Origin: an uncultured Lachnospiraceae bacterium
Lineage (GTDB): Bacteria; Bacillota; Clostridia; Lachnospirales; Lachnospiraceae
Assembly (NCBI GenBank): GCA_902786205.1
Contig: CADABQ010000001.1
Coordinates: 1 to 64,000, forward strand
Direction: 5' to 3'
DNA length: 64,000 nucleotides
Below are positions 36,755-46,095 of the stretch, piece by piece. Each line of letters opens with the position of its first letter. Positions within the stretch are counted from its first letter, which is position 1. A model generated the notes under the pieces. The model worked only from the letters and a program-made list of their open reading frames with translations. It did not search any database and had not been told where the DNA came from. Position numbers and translations under genes: made by a program.

Positions 36755-38362
36755 ATGGGGAAAACACAGAAAAGTATTGCAGGAATATTGAGCATTGTGG
36801 TTTTGGTTATGATGTTTCAAGTCTGTCCATCCTATGCAGCTACAGCTACCTATAGCATCAGTAAATCGAAATTGAATATGACGGTAGGGGATACGAGTGT
36901 ATTAAGAGTTTCGGGGACAAGGGAAAAGATTAGCTGGAGTTCTTCTAAAAAGAGCGTTGCAACTGTTGATCAGAATGGAAAGGTTAAAGCAAAAAGTGCA
37001 GGAAGTACAGTTGTTACTGCAACTGTAGCAGGCAAGAAGCTTACTTGTAATGTTACGGTAGGAAATGAAATGATAAGAGTATTATTAAAGACAACCAATT
37101 TTTCCAATATATATCATTCTTCTGTGGTTGTTACATCTACAAATAAATTTACGATTAAGAATGGAAAAACTACAAAAAAATATGCAGCAGGGAAGAAAGT
37201 GAGCATTAATAGTAGTTATGTGTTATTAAAATCAGGAAATGCAATTACAATTACAGCAGAAAACAATGGAAAAATAAGCATTACTTCTATTAAAAGAAGT
37301 CAGGGTACACCTTCCTATCGAGGAAAATTGACCATAAAAAGTGTATCTGGAAAAGGATTGACGGTAGTGAATAAATTGCCAATTGAACAGTATTTATATA
37401 GTGTTGTTAGTAGTGAGGTTTCCAGTTACTATGCAACAGAAGCAATAAAGGCCCAGGCTGTTACAGCAAGAAGTTATGCATATGCGCGTTTAAACAGTGC
37501 AACCTACAAAGGTTTAGGAGCAGATGTGGATGATAGTACCACCTATCAAGTATACAATAATATTGCGGAAAATGCAACAATAAAAGAAGCAGTAGATGCA
37601 ACCAAAAATATAGTAATAAAAGATGGAAATAAAATTATAGCAACCTTCTTTTTTTCCACGTCCTTTGGACAGACAGCAGAGCCATCAGAAGTTTGGGGGG
37701 GAAGTGCGGAAGACAAATACTATAATAGTGTACAGCAAGTAAAGTCTGGAAAAGCAAAGAAACTATCTACAAATGCACGATTCAAAACTTTTTTAAAGGA
37801 CGGATCTTTGAAAACTTTTGACAGCAATGCGGACTGGTATCGTTGGAATACGCAGATAAGTAAAGCTGTTTTACAAAAACAGATTAACAATAAGCTTTCT
37901 AGTTGTTATCGTTCTTATTCTTTTGCTGTTACTACGTTACAGCCAGATGGTACTTATAAAAGTAAATCCATCTCAACAATTGGAACTTTAAAAAATGTTA
38001 CAGTGGCGAAGCGAACACAAAGTGGTATGGTGAATACAATAAAAATAACTGGAAGTAAGGCAATTGTTCAGGTTTCTAATGCTTCGGCAATACGAATGTT
38101 ATTAGCACCGTCCAGCAGTAATTTAATAAAAAAGAATGGAAGCAAAGTGTATGGTATGTCTATGTTGCCAAGTGCCTTTTTCTATACCGAGAAAAGTACG
38201 ACAAAAGGTGTGACCTATATAAATATCTATGGCGGAGGATATGGTCATGGTGTAGGTATGAGTCAGAATGGAGCAAATCAGATGGGAAAAGAGGGATATA
38301 CCTATTCGCAAATATTAAAACACTACTTTAAAAATATTAAGGTTGTACATGTGGCATTATAA
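36755..38362 (+). CDS. exported SpoIID-domain protein with a BIG2 domain
   Basis: The 535-residue product has a signal peptide (about 1-29, ending SYA-AT), a BIG2 immunoglobulin-like domain (about 33-103; ISWSSSKKSVATVDQNGKVKA) and a SpoIID/LytB domain. The SpoIID part holds the conserved Glu of the lytic transglycosylase (E221, in VVSSEVSSYY), followed by AIKAQAVTARSYAYARL, and ends GGGYGHGVGMSQNGANQMG. True SpoIID acts in engulfment during sporulation; the extra BIG2 domain and lack of a neighbouring spoIIQ suggest a wall-modifying relative rather than spoIID itself. GGAAAGGGG precedes the ATG. Confidence 0.85.
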   Translation: MGKTQKSIAGILSIVVLVMMFQVCPSYAATATYSISKSKLNMTVGDTSVLRVSGTREKISWSSSKKSVATVDQNGKVKAKSAGSTVVTATVAGKKLTCNVTVGNEMIRVLLKTTNFSNIYHSSVVVTSTNKFTIKNGKTTKKYAAGKKVSINSSYVLLKSGNAITITAENNGKISITSIKRSQGTPSYRGKLTIKSVSGKGLTVVNKLPIEQYLYSVVSSEVSSYYATEAIKAQAVTARSYAYARLNSATYKGLGADVDDSTTYQVYNNIAENATIKEAVDATKNIVIKDGNKIIATFFFSTSFGQTAEPSEVWGGSAEDKYYNSVQQVKSGKAKKLSTNARFKTFLKDGSLKTFDSNADWYRWNTQISKAVLQKQINNKLSSCYRSYSFAVTTLQPDGTYKSKSISTIGTLKNVTVAKRTQSGMVNTIKITGSKAIVQVSNASAIRMLLAPSSSNLIKKNGSKVYGMSMLPSAFFYTEKSTTKGVTYINIYGGGYGHGVGMSQNGANQMGKEGYTYSQILKHYFKNIKVVHVAL

Positions 38363-38407
38363 AAGAGTTGTGAAAATGGTTGTTATAGTGTAGGTACAAT
38401 TCCGCTC

Positions 38408-38436
38408 TTTACAAATACAATGCAAATTGCTATAAT
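38408..38436 (+). promoter_or_regulatory. promoter of the tRNA-Arg gene
   Basis: TTTACA at 38408-38413 and TATAAT at 38431-38436 are 17 bases apart, 40 bases before the tRNA. Confidence 0.8.
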
Positions 38437-38475
38437 ATATAGGCCGACTTTTAATAATGAGGTAGAAAGTAATTT

Positions 38476-38548
38476 GCACTTGTAGCTCAGTGGATAGAGC
38501 AGTGGCTTCCGAAGCCATGTGTCGGGGGTTCGAGTCCCTTCAGGTGCG
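38476..38548 (+). tRNA. tRNA-Arg (anticodon CCG)
   Basis: The acceptor stem GCACTTG (38476-38482) pairs with CAGGTGC (38541-38547, one G-U), with discriminator G38548. The D arm AGCTCAGTGGATAGAGC, the anticodon loop TTCCGAA with CCG at its centre, and the T arm GGGGGTTCGAGTCCC are complete. CCA is not encoded. It reads CGG codons, rare in this AT-rich genome. Confidence 0.96.
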
Positions 38549-38552
38549 TATG

Positions 38553-38586
38553 AGGCAGACTGTCTTGGATGGTCTGCCTTTTTTCT
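38553..38586 (+). terminator. terminator of the tRNA-Arg gene
   Basis: AGGCAGACT (38553-38561) pairs with GGTCTGCCT (38571-38579, one G-U), followed by a T run to 38584. It makes the tRNA a single-gene unit. Confidence 0.88.
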
Positions 38587-38704
38587 TAGGTATGTATTGC
38601 ATTCTAGGGGGGGATTTGATAAAATAAAAAAGGCTAAACTTTGATTGCAACGCGAAAATTTGAAAGGAAAAATGATAGGAAAGAAATACAAGGTGAAGAA
38701 ATAA

Positions 38705-39469
38705 ATGAAATTCAAGTACAAAAAAATAATACTGATTATCACCATGTGTACAATGTGCATTGGTATGGTTACTATATCACTCGGTACAACAAAAAGAGAG
38801 GGAAAGCAACAAAACTATTTAAAGAATGTTAAAAATCCATTTGTAAAAATGAGTAAGGATTCTAAATTGAAAGAAGAATCGGGAGTAGAGGATAATAGTG
38901 ATTTACAGAGTAATAAAGAGCAGGAAATAGACCATTTGATTGCTACCTATTTAAATTGTATGTTGACTTGCGATTTAAAGACATTGGCAAAAGTAGTTAC
39001 AAATGTAGAAAATGTTGATGTAGAAAAAATGCAGGCAAAACAAAAATTGATTGAGGAATATCAAAATATTGAATGCTATACGGTAGATGGAATGAAGAAG
39101 GGTGAGTACCTTGTATATGTATATAGTGAATCTAAATTTACAGGAATTGATACAGCGGCACCTGGATTAGAACGTTATTATATCATCACAGATGCAGCAG
39201 GCCATATGAAGATCGAATTTGGTCTTATTAAACAGGAAGTACAAGATTTTATCAATGAAACAGACAAAAGTGAAGATGTACAAAAAATAATTAGTCGTGT
39301 AAATACAAAATTGGAGGAGTCTATTGCAAAGGATTCGAAATTAAAAGAGTTTTATAAAAACTTAAATGGAGGAACAGATGAGGTTGAGACACAGCCAACA
39401 GCGACACCAACCGCAGAGGTTACTGCAACAGATGAACCAATTGATCAGACAGAAACTATGAATGAATAG
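38705..39469 (+). CDS. exported or membrane-anchored hypothetical protein
   Basis: The 254-residue product has an N-terminal signal-like segment (MKFKYKKIILIITMCTMCIG, then VTISLG). No cleavage or lipobox is certain, though a Cys lies within it. The soluble part has an alpha/beta domain of about 100 residues (HLIATYLNCMLTCDLKTLAK to RYYIITDAAGHMKIEFGL), reminiscent of NTF2-like or nuclear-transport-type folds by pattern only. The C terminus is a Thr/Pro/Glu-rich low-complexity tail. AAGGTGAAG precedes the ATG. I do not recognise the family. Confidence 0.7.
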   Translation: MKFKYKKIILIITMCTMCIGMVTISLGTTKREGKQQNYLKNVKNPFVKMSKDSKLKEESGVEDNSDLQSNKEQEIDHLIATYLNCMLTCDLKTLAKVVTNVENVDVEKMQAKQKLIEEYQNIECYTVDGMKKGEYLVYVYSESKFTGIDTAAPGLERYYIITDAAGHMKIEFGLIKQEVQDFINETDKSEDVQKIISRVNTKLEESIAKDSKLKEFYKNLNGGTDEVETQPTATPTAEVTATDEPIDQTETMNE

Positions 39470-39481
39470 AGCAAATGAGGA

Positions 39482-39504
39482 AGCAGGGAAAATTTTTCCC
39501 TGCT
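39482..39504 (+). terminator. hairpin between the hypothetical gene and rluF
   Basis: AGCAGGGAA and TTCCCTGCT form a perfect 9-bp stem around a 5-base AT loop, followed by GTTTGTT. It lies immediately before the rluF ribosome site, so it may end the upstream transcript or influence rluF translation. Confidence 0.65.
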
Positions 39505-39528
39505 GTTTGTTACATGGAGGAAATAAAA

Positions 39529-40233
39529 ATGGAGCAGGAAGTACGTTTAAATAAATTTTTAAGTGAAGCAGGAGTTTGTTCAAGACGAGAGGCCGATCGT
39601 ATGGTAGAGAGAGGGAGAATTCTTGTAGATGGGATTCCAGCAAAAATGGGACAAAAGGTACGACCCTCTCAAAAAATAGAGGTAGATCACAAGGTCATAC
39701 AAAAAGAGGAAGAAAAGATATTATTGGCATTTAACAAGCCAAGAGGTGTTGTATGTACAACAAGTAAAAAGGACAAAGACAATATAGTGGACTACATTGA
39801 CTATGGAAAGAGAATCTATCCGATTGGCAGACTGGACAAGGATTCAGAGGGATTGATTTTATTAACAAATCAAGGGGAATTAGTGGATAAAATTTTACGT
39901 GGCAGTAACTATCATGAAAAAGAATACATTGTTACGGTAAATAAAAAAATTACGCCAGAGTTTTTGCGTGCTATGGGTTCTGGTGTGCCAATCCTGGATA
40001 CTGTGACACGAGCATGTGAGTTAGAGCAGATTGGACCAAGAACATTTCGAATTATATTAACACAGGGATTGAACCGGCAGATACGACGGATGTGTGAATA
40101 TTTTTCGTACCGTGTAATAGAGTTGACGCGTGTAAGGGTAATGAATATAAGGCTTGGAAGGTTGAAAAAGGGGACGTATCGTAAGATTGTAGGAAAAGAA
40201 TTGGAAGAATTGGTAAAATTATTAGAAGAATAG
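39529..40233 (+). CDS. rluF: 23S rRNA pseudouridine synthase RluF-like
   Basis: This enzyme isomerises a uridine in 23S rRNA; the RluF branch acts at U2604. The 234 residues have an N-terminal S4 domain (VRLNKFLSEAGVCSRREADR), the catalytic Asp in IGRLDKDSEGLILLTNQGEL, and the branch-specific segments HEKEYIVTVNKKITPEFLRAMGSG and ILTQGLNRQIRRMCEYF. GGAGG at 39516-39520 lies eight bases before ATG 39529; the in-frame start at 39475 would cross the hairpin. ligA follows after 30 bases. Confidence 0.88.
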   Translation: MEQEVRLNKFLSEAGVCSRREADRMVERGRILVDGIPAKMGQKVRPSQKIEVDHKVIQKEEEKILLAFNKPRGVVCTTSKKDKDNIVDYIDYGKRIYPIGRLDKDSEGLILLTNQGELVDKILRGSNYHEKEYIVTVNKKITPEFLRAMGSGVPILDTVTRACELEQIGPRTFRIILTQGLNRQIRRMCEYFSYRVIELTRVRVMNIRLGRLKKGTYRKIVGKELEELVKLLEE

Positions 40234-40263
40234 TAGTAAATGAAAAGCGGAAGGGTGAGTAAG

Positions 40264-42240
40264 ATGGAAAAAAAACGCAGAATGCAGGAATTAGTTGCAT
40301 TATTAAATAAAGCATCAAAAGCATATTATCAAGATGCGCAAGAAATTATGAGTAATTATGAATATGACAGCCTGTATGATGAATTAGAACAGTTGGAACA
40401 GGAATTAGGCATGCATTTATCCAATAGTCCAACCAGAACAGTTGGTTATGAAGTGTTAAGCGAATTGCCCAAAGAGCAACACCCTACAAGAATGTTATCG
40501 TTGGACAAGACGAAATCCGTAGAAACCTTAGAGTCATGGATCGACATCCACGATGGACTACTATCCTGGAAAATGGATGGGCTTACGATTGTTCTGACCT
40601 ATGAGCAAGGACGTTTGGTAAAGGCAGTTACTAGAGGAAATGGAGAGGTTGGAGAGGTCGTAACTAATAATGTTAAAGTGTTTAAAAATATTCCGTTACG
40701 TATTCCGTTTCAGGGACATCTGGTACTGCGTGGAGAGGCAGTTATAAAGTATTCAGATTTTGAAAAAATGAACGAAGCAATTGCAGACAGTAATGCAAAG
40801 TATAAAAATCCAAGGAATTTATGTAGTGGTTCAGTACGACAGCTAAATAATAAAATTACAGCGGAACGAAATGTGTATTTCTTTGCCTTTGCACTGGTAG
40901 AGTGCAGCAGTGCAGAACAAAATGAAAATCCAGATTTTCATAATACAAGAGAAGAGCAGTTTAATTGGTTAGAAGAACAAGGATTTGAAGTTGTAGAAAG
41001 AAAAGCTGTAACAAGAAGAAACATGGCAGAAACTGTGACCTGGTTTGCACAACAGATTGAAAAAAATGATTTTCCGTCGGATGGGCTTGTGCTAATATTA
41101 AATGATATTGCATATGGAAAAAGTCTTGGTACAACAGCAAAGTATCCAAGAGATGCTATTGCGTATAAATGGAAAGATGAAACAGCACAGACAAAATTAT
41201 TGGAAGTAGAATGGAGTGCATCCAGAACCGGTCTGATAAACCCAGTTGCTGTATTTGAGCCGGTAGATTTAGAGGGAACAAAGGTAAGTCGTGCCAGTTT
41301 GCATAATATTAGTATTATGGAAGAACTAGAGCTTGGAATTGGTGATGAAATAACCGTATATAAGGCAAATATGATTATTCCCCAAATTGCAGAAAACAAA
41401 ACACGGAGTGGAATGCTTGCTATTCCTGAAAAATGTCCAGTATGTTTGGAAAAAACTACAATATCAGAAGAAAATAATGTAAAAGTGTTGCTTTGTTCGA
41501 ATCCAGATTGTTTGGCAAAAAAGGTAAAATCTCTTGTACATTTTATGAGCCGTAATGCTATGAATGTAGAAGGTTTGTCAGAAGCTACAGTGGAAAAAAT
41601 GATAGACAGAGGTTTTATACATGAACTGGCTGATCTATTCCATTTGGAACGATATAAAGAAGAGATTATAGAAATGGAGGGTTTTGGAGAAAAATCCTAT
41701 TCCAATATGCAACATTCCATTGAAAAGGCAAGAAATGTTACATTGGCAAAGTTTATATATAGTTTAGGGATTGCTAATGTAGGGCTATCCACAGCAAAGT
41801 TGATTTGTACAACGATGCATAATGAAGTAAATAAAGTGCTTTCAGCTACAAAGGAGCAATTGGTTGCAATAGATGGAATCGGAGAGGTAATTGCGGATAC
41901 CTATATTGCATTTATGAAGAAGAAGGAAAACCAGAGGCTGATACAAGATTTGTTAGAAGAAATTACAATCACGGATGATGGAATGGGAAAGACGGAAACC
42001 AATCATAATATGGATGGATTGACATTTGTTATAACAGGCTCCTTAAATGAATTTACAAACAGAAAAGCAATGCAGGAGTATATTGAACAGCGTGGAGGAA
42101 AGGTAACAGGAAGTGTTAGTTCCAAAACAAATTATCTAATTAATAATGATAATATGTCGGCGTCAACCAAGAATAAAAAAGCAAAAGAATTGGAGATTCC
42201 TATCCTTACGGAGGCTGAATTTTTAGAGCGGTTTAGTTGA
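40264..42240 (+). CDS. ligA: NAD-dependent DNA ligase
   Basis: LigA seals nicks during replication and repair using NAD. The 658 residues comprise the adenylation domain with nucleophile K103 in SWKMDGLTIV, the OB fold, a four-Cys zinc finger (CPVCLEK and LLCSNPDCLAKK), helix-hairpin-helix repeats and a C-terminal BRCT domain (GLTFVITGSLNEFTNRKAM). The length is close to E. coli LigA (671). AAGGGTGAG supports ATG 40264; an ATG at 40240 is also possible. It is probably cotranscribed with rluF. Confidence 0.96.
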   Translation: MEKKRRMQELVALLNKASKAYYQDAQEIMSNYEYDSLYDELEQLEQELGMHLSNSPTRTVGYEVLSELPKEQHPTRMLSLDKTKSVETLESWIDIHDGLLSWKMDGLTIVLTYEQGRLVKAVTRGNGEVGEVVTNNVKVFKNIPLRIPFQGHLVLRGEAVIKYSDFEKMNEAIADSNAKYKNPRNLCSGSVRQLNNKITAERNVYFFAFALVECSSAEQNENPDFHNTREEQFNWLEEQGFEVVERKAVTRRNMAETVTWFAQQIEKNDFPSDGLVLILNDIAYGKSLGTTAKYPRDAIAYKWKDETAQTKLLEVEWSASRTGLINPVAVFEPVDLEGTKVSRASLHNISIMEELELGIGDEITVYKANMIIPQIAENKTRSGMLAIPEKCPVCLEKTTISEENNVKVLLCSNPDCLAKKVKSLVHFMSRNAMNVEGLSEATVEKMIDRGFIHELADLFHLERYKEEIIEMEGFGEKSYSNMQHSIEKARNVTLAKFIYSLGIANVGLSTAKLICTTMHNEVNKVLSATKEQLVAIDGIGEVIADTYIAFMKKKENQRLIQDLLEEITITDDGMGKTETNHNMDGLTFVITGSLNEFTNRKAMQEYIEQRGGKVTGSVSSKTNYLINNDNMSASTKNKKAKELEIPILTEAEFLERFS

Positions 42241-42265
42241 TTTTTTTATAGTATCATGGTATGAT
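42237..42265 (+). promoter_or_regulatory. candidate promoter of metA
   Basis: TTGATT (42237-42242, overlapping the ligA stop) and TATGAT (42260-42265) are 17 bases apart. The leader to ATG 42299 is short, so there is no room for a SAM riboswitch. Confidence 0.55.
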
Positions 42266-42298
42266 TAACAATATATCAAAAAAAGACGGTGAGTAGTT

Positions 42299-43207
42299 AT
42301 GCCTATTAAAGTGCAAAATAATCTTCCTGCAAAAAAAGTATTGGAAGATGAAAATATTTTTATTATGGATGAAAATCGAGCAATCAGTCAGGAGATACGT
42401 CCTTTACAAATTGCTATATTAAATCTAATGCCTTTAAAAGAAGCGACAGAGGTACAGTTGATGCGAAGTCTGTCGAATACACCTTTACAGATTGATATTA
42501 CATTCTTAACGACTGCAACTTATGTAGGAACCAATACCGCTACAAGTCATTTAGACAAGTTTTATCAAACTTTTGAGGATGTAAAAGACAGGCGATTTGA
42601 TGGATTGGTTATTACTGGCGCGCCGGTTGAACGGATGGAATTTGAAGAAGTAGATTATTGGGATGAACTCAAGCAAATTATGGAATGGTCAAAAGAGGCG
42701 GTTACATCGACCTTACATATTTGCTGGGGAGCCCAGGCAGGCTTATATTACCATTATGGTTTGCCAAAAAGGTTATTAGATACAAAATTGACGGGAATAT
42801 TTAAACATGTCGTGCAACATAGAAAAAATCCATTAGTACGAGGTTTTGATGATGTATTTCTGGCACCACATTCCAGATATACGGAGGTTTCTTTGGAAGA
42901 TATAGAAAAGAATAAAAGTCTTACTGTTCTGGCAAAATCAGAAGAGGCAGGTGCTTTTTTGGTTATGGCTCAGGGCGGAAAACAAATCTTTGTATTGGGG
43001 CATCCTGAGTATGATAGACTTACACTGGATGAAGAATATAAAAGAGATTTGGCAAAAGGCAAAGATGCAGTCATGCCAAAAAATTATTATCCAAATGATG
43101 ATCCGACAAAAAGACCATTGCTTACATGGAGAGCGCATGCAAATGCCATATATACGAATTGGCTAAATTACTTTGTTTATCAGGTGACACCATATGATTT
43201 AATATAG
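42299..43207 (+). CDS. metA: homoserine O-acetyltransferase (MetA family)
   Basis: This acyltransferase activates homoserine for methionine synthesis. The 302 residues contain the catalytic C142 ([10 protein letters not shown]), H235-E237 region (FVLGHPEYD) and [16 protein letters not shown]. In this family residue 111 sets the acyl donor: Gly gives succinyl-CoA and Glu acetyl-CoA. Here the sequence is GAPVERMEF with Glu at exactly 111, so acetyl-CoA is predicted although the gene is often labelled succinyltransferase. GGTGAG precedes the ATG. Confidence 0.94.
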   Translation: MPIKVQNNLPAKKVLEDENIFIMDENRAISQEIRPLQIAILNLMPLKEATEVQLMRSLSNTPLQIDITFLTTATYVGTNTATSHLDKFYQTFEDVKDRRFDGLVITGAPVERMEFEEVDYWDELKQIMEWSKEAVTSTLHICWGAQAGLYYHYGLPKRLLDTKLTGIFKHVVQHRKNPLVRGFDDVFLAPHSRYTEVSLEDIEKNKSLTVLAKSEEAGAFLVMAQGGKQIFVLGHPEYDRLTLDEEYKRDLAKGKDAVMPKNYYPNDDPTKRPLLTWRAHANAIYTNWLNYFVYQVTPYDLI

Positions 43208-43262
43208 GGCTGTATGTTTCCAGTGGACAAGAGAGGAAAGTGAATGAGGAGGAGGGATGATA

Positions 43263-44318
43263 ATGTTAAATATTGCATGGGGGCATTTAGAAGATTTTTT
43301 ATCTGAATATCAGGAAATATGTATTATGATCGCAAGCATTATAGTCATTATTATATTGATTAGTATATTCATATCATTTCGAATGAAGATGCGTAATCAA
43401 GAACGCATTCTTCAAAAAGCACGGATACAGGAGGAAAGGTATCGAATTTTAGCAGAAATATCCAATGATATTTTGTTTGAATATGATATATTTTCTGATC
43501 AAATGGTATATTCAGATAAATATACGGAAAATTTTGGTAGAAGTGCTACGATAGAACGATTTGCAGAACTAAAAGAAGAATTACAATATGTATACAAAGA
43601 AGATGCATTTGCTTTTGAAAATTTTTGTAAATTGTTAGGTGGCGAAAAACAGAAATTAGAAGCAGAGTATCGAATGAAACGATTATCTGGGGATTATGTA
43701 TGGTGTTATGTGTGTGGCCAGACTATTTATGATTCGATGAACAATCCGGTTAAAGTAGTAGGAAAGCTTTCGAATATAGATATTCAGAAACGTGAAGTGG
43801 AGAAATTACAATTTAAAGCTGAAATGGATGCCATGACACGTATTTACAATAAAATGGCTACAAAGGATCGTATCAATAATTTCATTAAGAATAGCCGCAA
43901 TCAGGATAAACATGCATTATTGATTGTGGATATGGATAATTTTAAGAAAATTAATGATACATTTGGACATTTAAAGGGTGATGAAGTCTTAAAGGAAGGT
44001 GTAGGTCATCTGAAAAGTATGTTTCGTGGCGATGATGTGATTGGTAGAATTGGTGGAGATGAGTTTGTTGTTTTCATGAGTAATGTCACATCAAGAGAGG
44101 ATATTGTAAACAAGGCAAAAAGCATAGGAAGATCCTTCCAAAAGACATATAGTGAAGATGGTGAGGAAGTGACAGTATCAGCCAGTATTGGTATTTCTAT
44201 TTTTCCGCTGGATGGTTCAGATTATGAAGAGTTATTGGATAAATCAGATAAGGCTTTATACGAAGTTAAGAAAAATGGAAAAAATGGTTTTTGCTTTTAT
44301 CATGAAGATAAAGAGTAA
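43263..44318 (+). CDS. membrane diguanylate cyclase with PAS domain
   Basis: This protein should make c-di-GMP from two GTP. The 351 residues have one membrane segment (about 19-39), a PAS-like domain (about 60-180; YRILAEISNDILFEYDIFSD) and a GGDEF domain (about 192-345). The catalytic motif is intact (RIGGDEFVVF) and is preceded five residues earlier by RGDD, a canonical RxxD product-inhibition site. GAGGAGGAGGG precedes two in-frame ATGs (43257 and 43263); the second has better spacing. No phosphodiesterase gene is nearby. Confidence 0.92.
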   Translation: MLNIAWGHLEDFLSEYQEICIMIASIIVIIILISIFISFRMKMRNQERILQKARIQEERYRILAEISNDILFEYDIFSDQMVYSDKYTENFGRSATIERFAELKEELQYVYKEDAFAFENFCKLLGGEKQKLEAEYRMKRLSGDYVWCYVCGQTIYDSMNNPVKVVGKLSNIDIQKREVEKLQFKAEMDAMTRIYNKMATKDRINNFIKNSRNQDKHALLIVDMDNFKKINDTFGHLKGDEVLKEGVGHLKSMFRGDDVIGRIGGDEFVVFMSNVTSREDIVNKAKSIGRSFQKTYSEDGEEVTVSASIGISIFPLDGSDYEELLDKSDKALYEVKKNGKNGFCFYHEDKE

Positions 44319-44355
44319 AAAAAGCGGGGATTCAATTAAGAGTTCCCGCTTTTTT
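44317..44355. terminator. bidirectional terminator between convergent genes
   Basis: AAAAAGCGGG (ending 44327 or 44328) pairs with CCCGCTTTTT (44345-44354), with T or A runs on both sides so that it works in both directions. The stop codon of the minus-strand SpoVB-like gene lies in the loop. Confidence 0.88.
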
Positions 44356-45639
44356 GAAAATAAGTACATCCATAGTGGTTGCAACTAGCTGGCTAATTAA
44401 GAGAGAATAAAAATAACCTGAGATACCATAATAAGGGATAAATAGTAGTAAAAGTACAATTCGTAGAAGAAGTCCTATCGATGTGTTTCGAAAGGTTAAT
44501 TTCATTTTGCCAAGTCCATTCAATATACTAGAAAGCGTTGCGCTTAGATAAAGCATTGGGCATAATAGGGATAAGTTTTGCAAAAATATTCCAGACAAAC
44601 GGTTATGAAATAGAATTTCACCAAGTTGTGGACCAAATATAAAAAAACAAAATCCTATAAAACCTCCAATGAGCAGACTATATTGGAAAGAATAGCGGAT
44701 TGCTTTCGTTATGTAGGTTTTATTTTGTTTGGAGGCTGCTTCAGAAATGGATGGAAGCAGTAACACACAAAGCGAGTTTGTAATGGTAGAAGGAAAAAGT
44801 AATAGTGACATGGTCATACCAGTTAAAATACCATAAATACTTAAAGCTTCGCTTAAGGACATACCAGATTTTTGAAGAAGATTTGGTATTAAAATGGCTT
44901 CAATGCTATGTAATAAACTAATGACCAAATGTGTTGTAGTTAAGGGGATGGAAAAAAAGCAAAGTTGATTCAATATTTTGTGAGAAGATATTGTTTTTTC
45001 TTGTACGTGTGTTGTATTGGAGTTTAATACAACAAAAAGATTATAAATCGCAGCAGTTAATTCACCTACAAATATTGCAATAACGGCTGTTTCACAAGAA
45101 AAAGGAGCGGATTTTGTAGACATGTAAAAGATGTATAAAACACTAAATCCAATCCTACTGATCTGTTCAATCAATTGAGCGATTGCAGGGTGCACAGTTT
45201 GCTTATTTCCATAATAAAATCCATTGATACAGGCAGATAGCGAACAAGCTGGAAATACGCCACAGAGTAGTCTTAGAGATTGACTGCATCGTGGCTCCTT
45301 AATAATTGCTACGGCAATAAAATCTGCGCTTAGATAGAGAAAAATGGAACAAAAAATTGCGATGAACAAGGAAAGTACGCTTCCGATAAAAAGTATTTTT
45401 TTAGAAGTGGATTGTGTTGCTTTAAGATTTTCTGCTACCATTTTCGAAATGGCAGTTTGTATACCGCTGGCATATAAAGTGAAACAAAGAGCGTAGATTG
45501 GGAAAATTAATTGATAGATTCCTAAAAGTTCTGTTCCCAAAATATTCGAAAGTAGTAGTTTGTAAAAAAAGCCAAGAATTCGTGTTAAGAAGCCAGCTAA
45601 AGTTAAAATGAGTGTTCCAGTGATTAATTTTGATTTCAT
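44332..45639 (-). CDS. SpoVB-like MOP flippase
   Basis: The 435-residue polytopic protein belongs to the same MOP superfamily as the protein at 5027-6679. The N terminus KSKLITGTLILTLAGFLTRI, then LGFFYKLLLSNILGTELLGIYQ, is of the SpoVB type, needed in B. subtilis for spore cortex synthesis. It is shorter than SpoVB (about 518 residues), with roughly 11-12 hydrophobic segments, so two C-terminal segments may be missing or the family member is a compact form. I see no good ribosome site before the ATG. It is convergent with the diguanylate cyclase gene. Confidence 0.8.
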   Translation of the reverse strand: MKSKLITGTLILTLAGFLTRILGFFYKLLLSNILGTELLGIYQLIFPIYALCFTLYASGIQTAISKMVAENLKATQSTSKKILFIGSVLSLFIAIFCSIFLYLSADFIAVAIIKEPRCSQSLRLLCGVFPACSLSACINGFYYGNKQTVHPAIAQLIEQISRIGFSVLYIFYMSTKSAPFSCETAVIAIFVGELTAAIYNLFVVLNSNTTHVQEKTISSHKILNQLCFFSIPLTTTHLVISLLHSIEAILIPNLLQKSGMSLSEALSIYGILTGMTMSLLLFPSTITNSLCVLLLPSISEAASKQNKTYITKAIRYSFQYSLLIGGFIGFCFFIFGPQLGEILFHNRLSGIFLQNLSLLCPMLYLSATLSSILNGLGKMKLTFRNTSIGLLLRIVLLLLFIPYYGISGYFYSLLISQLVATTMDVLIFKKAGTLN

Positions 45640-45779
45640 ATCTTATAATGCGGCAAACAATGAGTATCGATTTGTCTAAAACTAGAGATAGTATTCTCAG
45701 TTGTTGCAGCTTCTCCTTTGGGAATCCTTTCTTATTAGATATTGTATGGAATATTGAAAAAGATTATGAATAAATTTTC

Positions 45780-45808
45780 TTGACAGAGGGGAAGGAAAGT
45801 GCTAGTAT
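45780..45808 (+). promoter_or_regulatory. promoter of the nifS-nifU-mnmA operon
   Basis: TTGACA at 45780-45785 and TAGTAT at 45803-45808 are 17 bases apart. The leader to nifS would be about 280 bases. In the remainder of the 45640-46095 gap I see no gene, only the two hairpins listed next. Confidence 0.7.
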
Positions 45809-45840
45809 ATAGAAAAATATATCCGAGCGGAATACTAGGA

Positions 45841-45868
45841 AATGTTGTTTGGAACATTATTTTTTTTA
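45841..45868 (+). terminator. attenuator-like terminator in the nifS leader
   Basis: AATGTT (45841-45846) pairs with AACATT (45853-45858) around a 6-base loop, and is followed by ATTTTTTTTA. It begins only about 30 bases after the predicted transcription start, so most transcripts could end here unless antiterminated. Confidence 0.6.
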
Positions 45869-45973
45869 TGGCGTATGTTGATTATAGAAGAAAGTATAGT
45901 TTTTTAGAAAGCTAGATGATATATCTTTTACTAGTGTTATAAAAATGATTTACACCAGATGAAAAATACCTCT

Positions 45974-45996
45974 CATCTCTAAATAAAGCAGAGATG
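45974..45996 (+). promoter_or_regulatory. second hairpin in the nifS leader
   Basis: CATCTCT (45974-45980) and AGAGATG (45990-45996) form a perfect 7-bp stem with a 9-base loop, followed by GTGGGGAG. The T-box core is absent, so this is not a tRNA-sensing leader. Its role is unknown. Confidence 0.45.
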
Positions 45997-46095
45997 GTGG
46001 GGAGTACATTCGTATCGGATGGGAAATGCTATAGGTGTTTCCGTTAAATCTTGTATATGAAAAAAGTTAATATATAAATGTAGGAGATGAATAGA

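Noticed and set aside
45961-46080. A T-box leader before nifS
   Set aside because: The conserved T-box core (AGGGTGGNACCGCG) is absent; only GATGGTGGGG is present.
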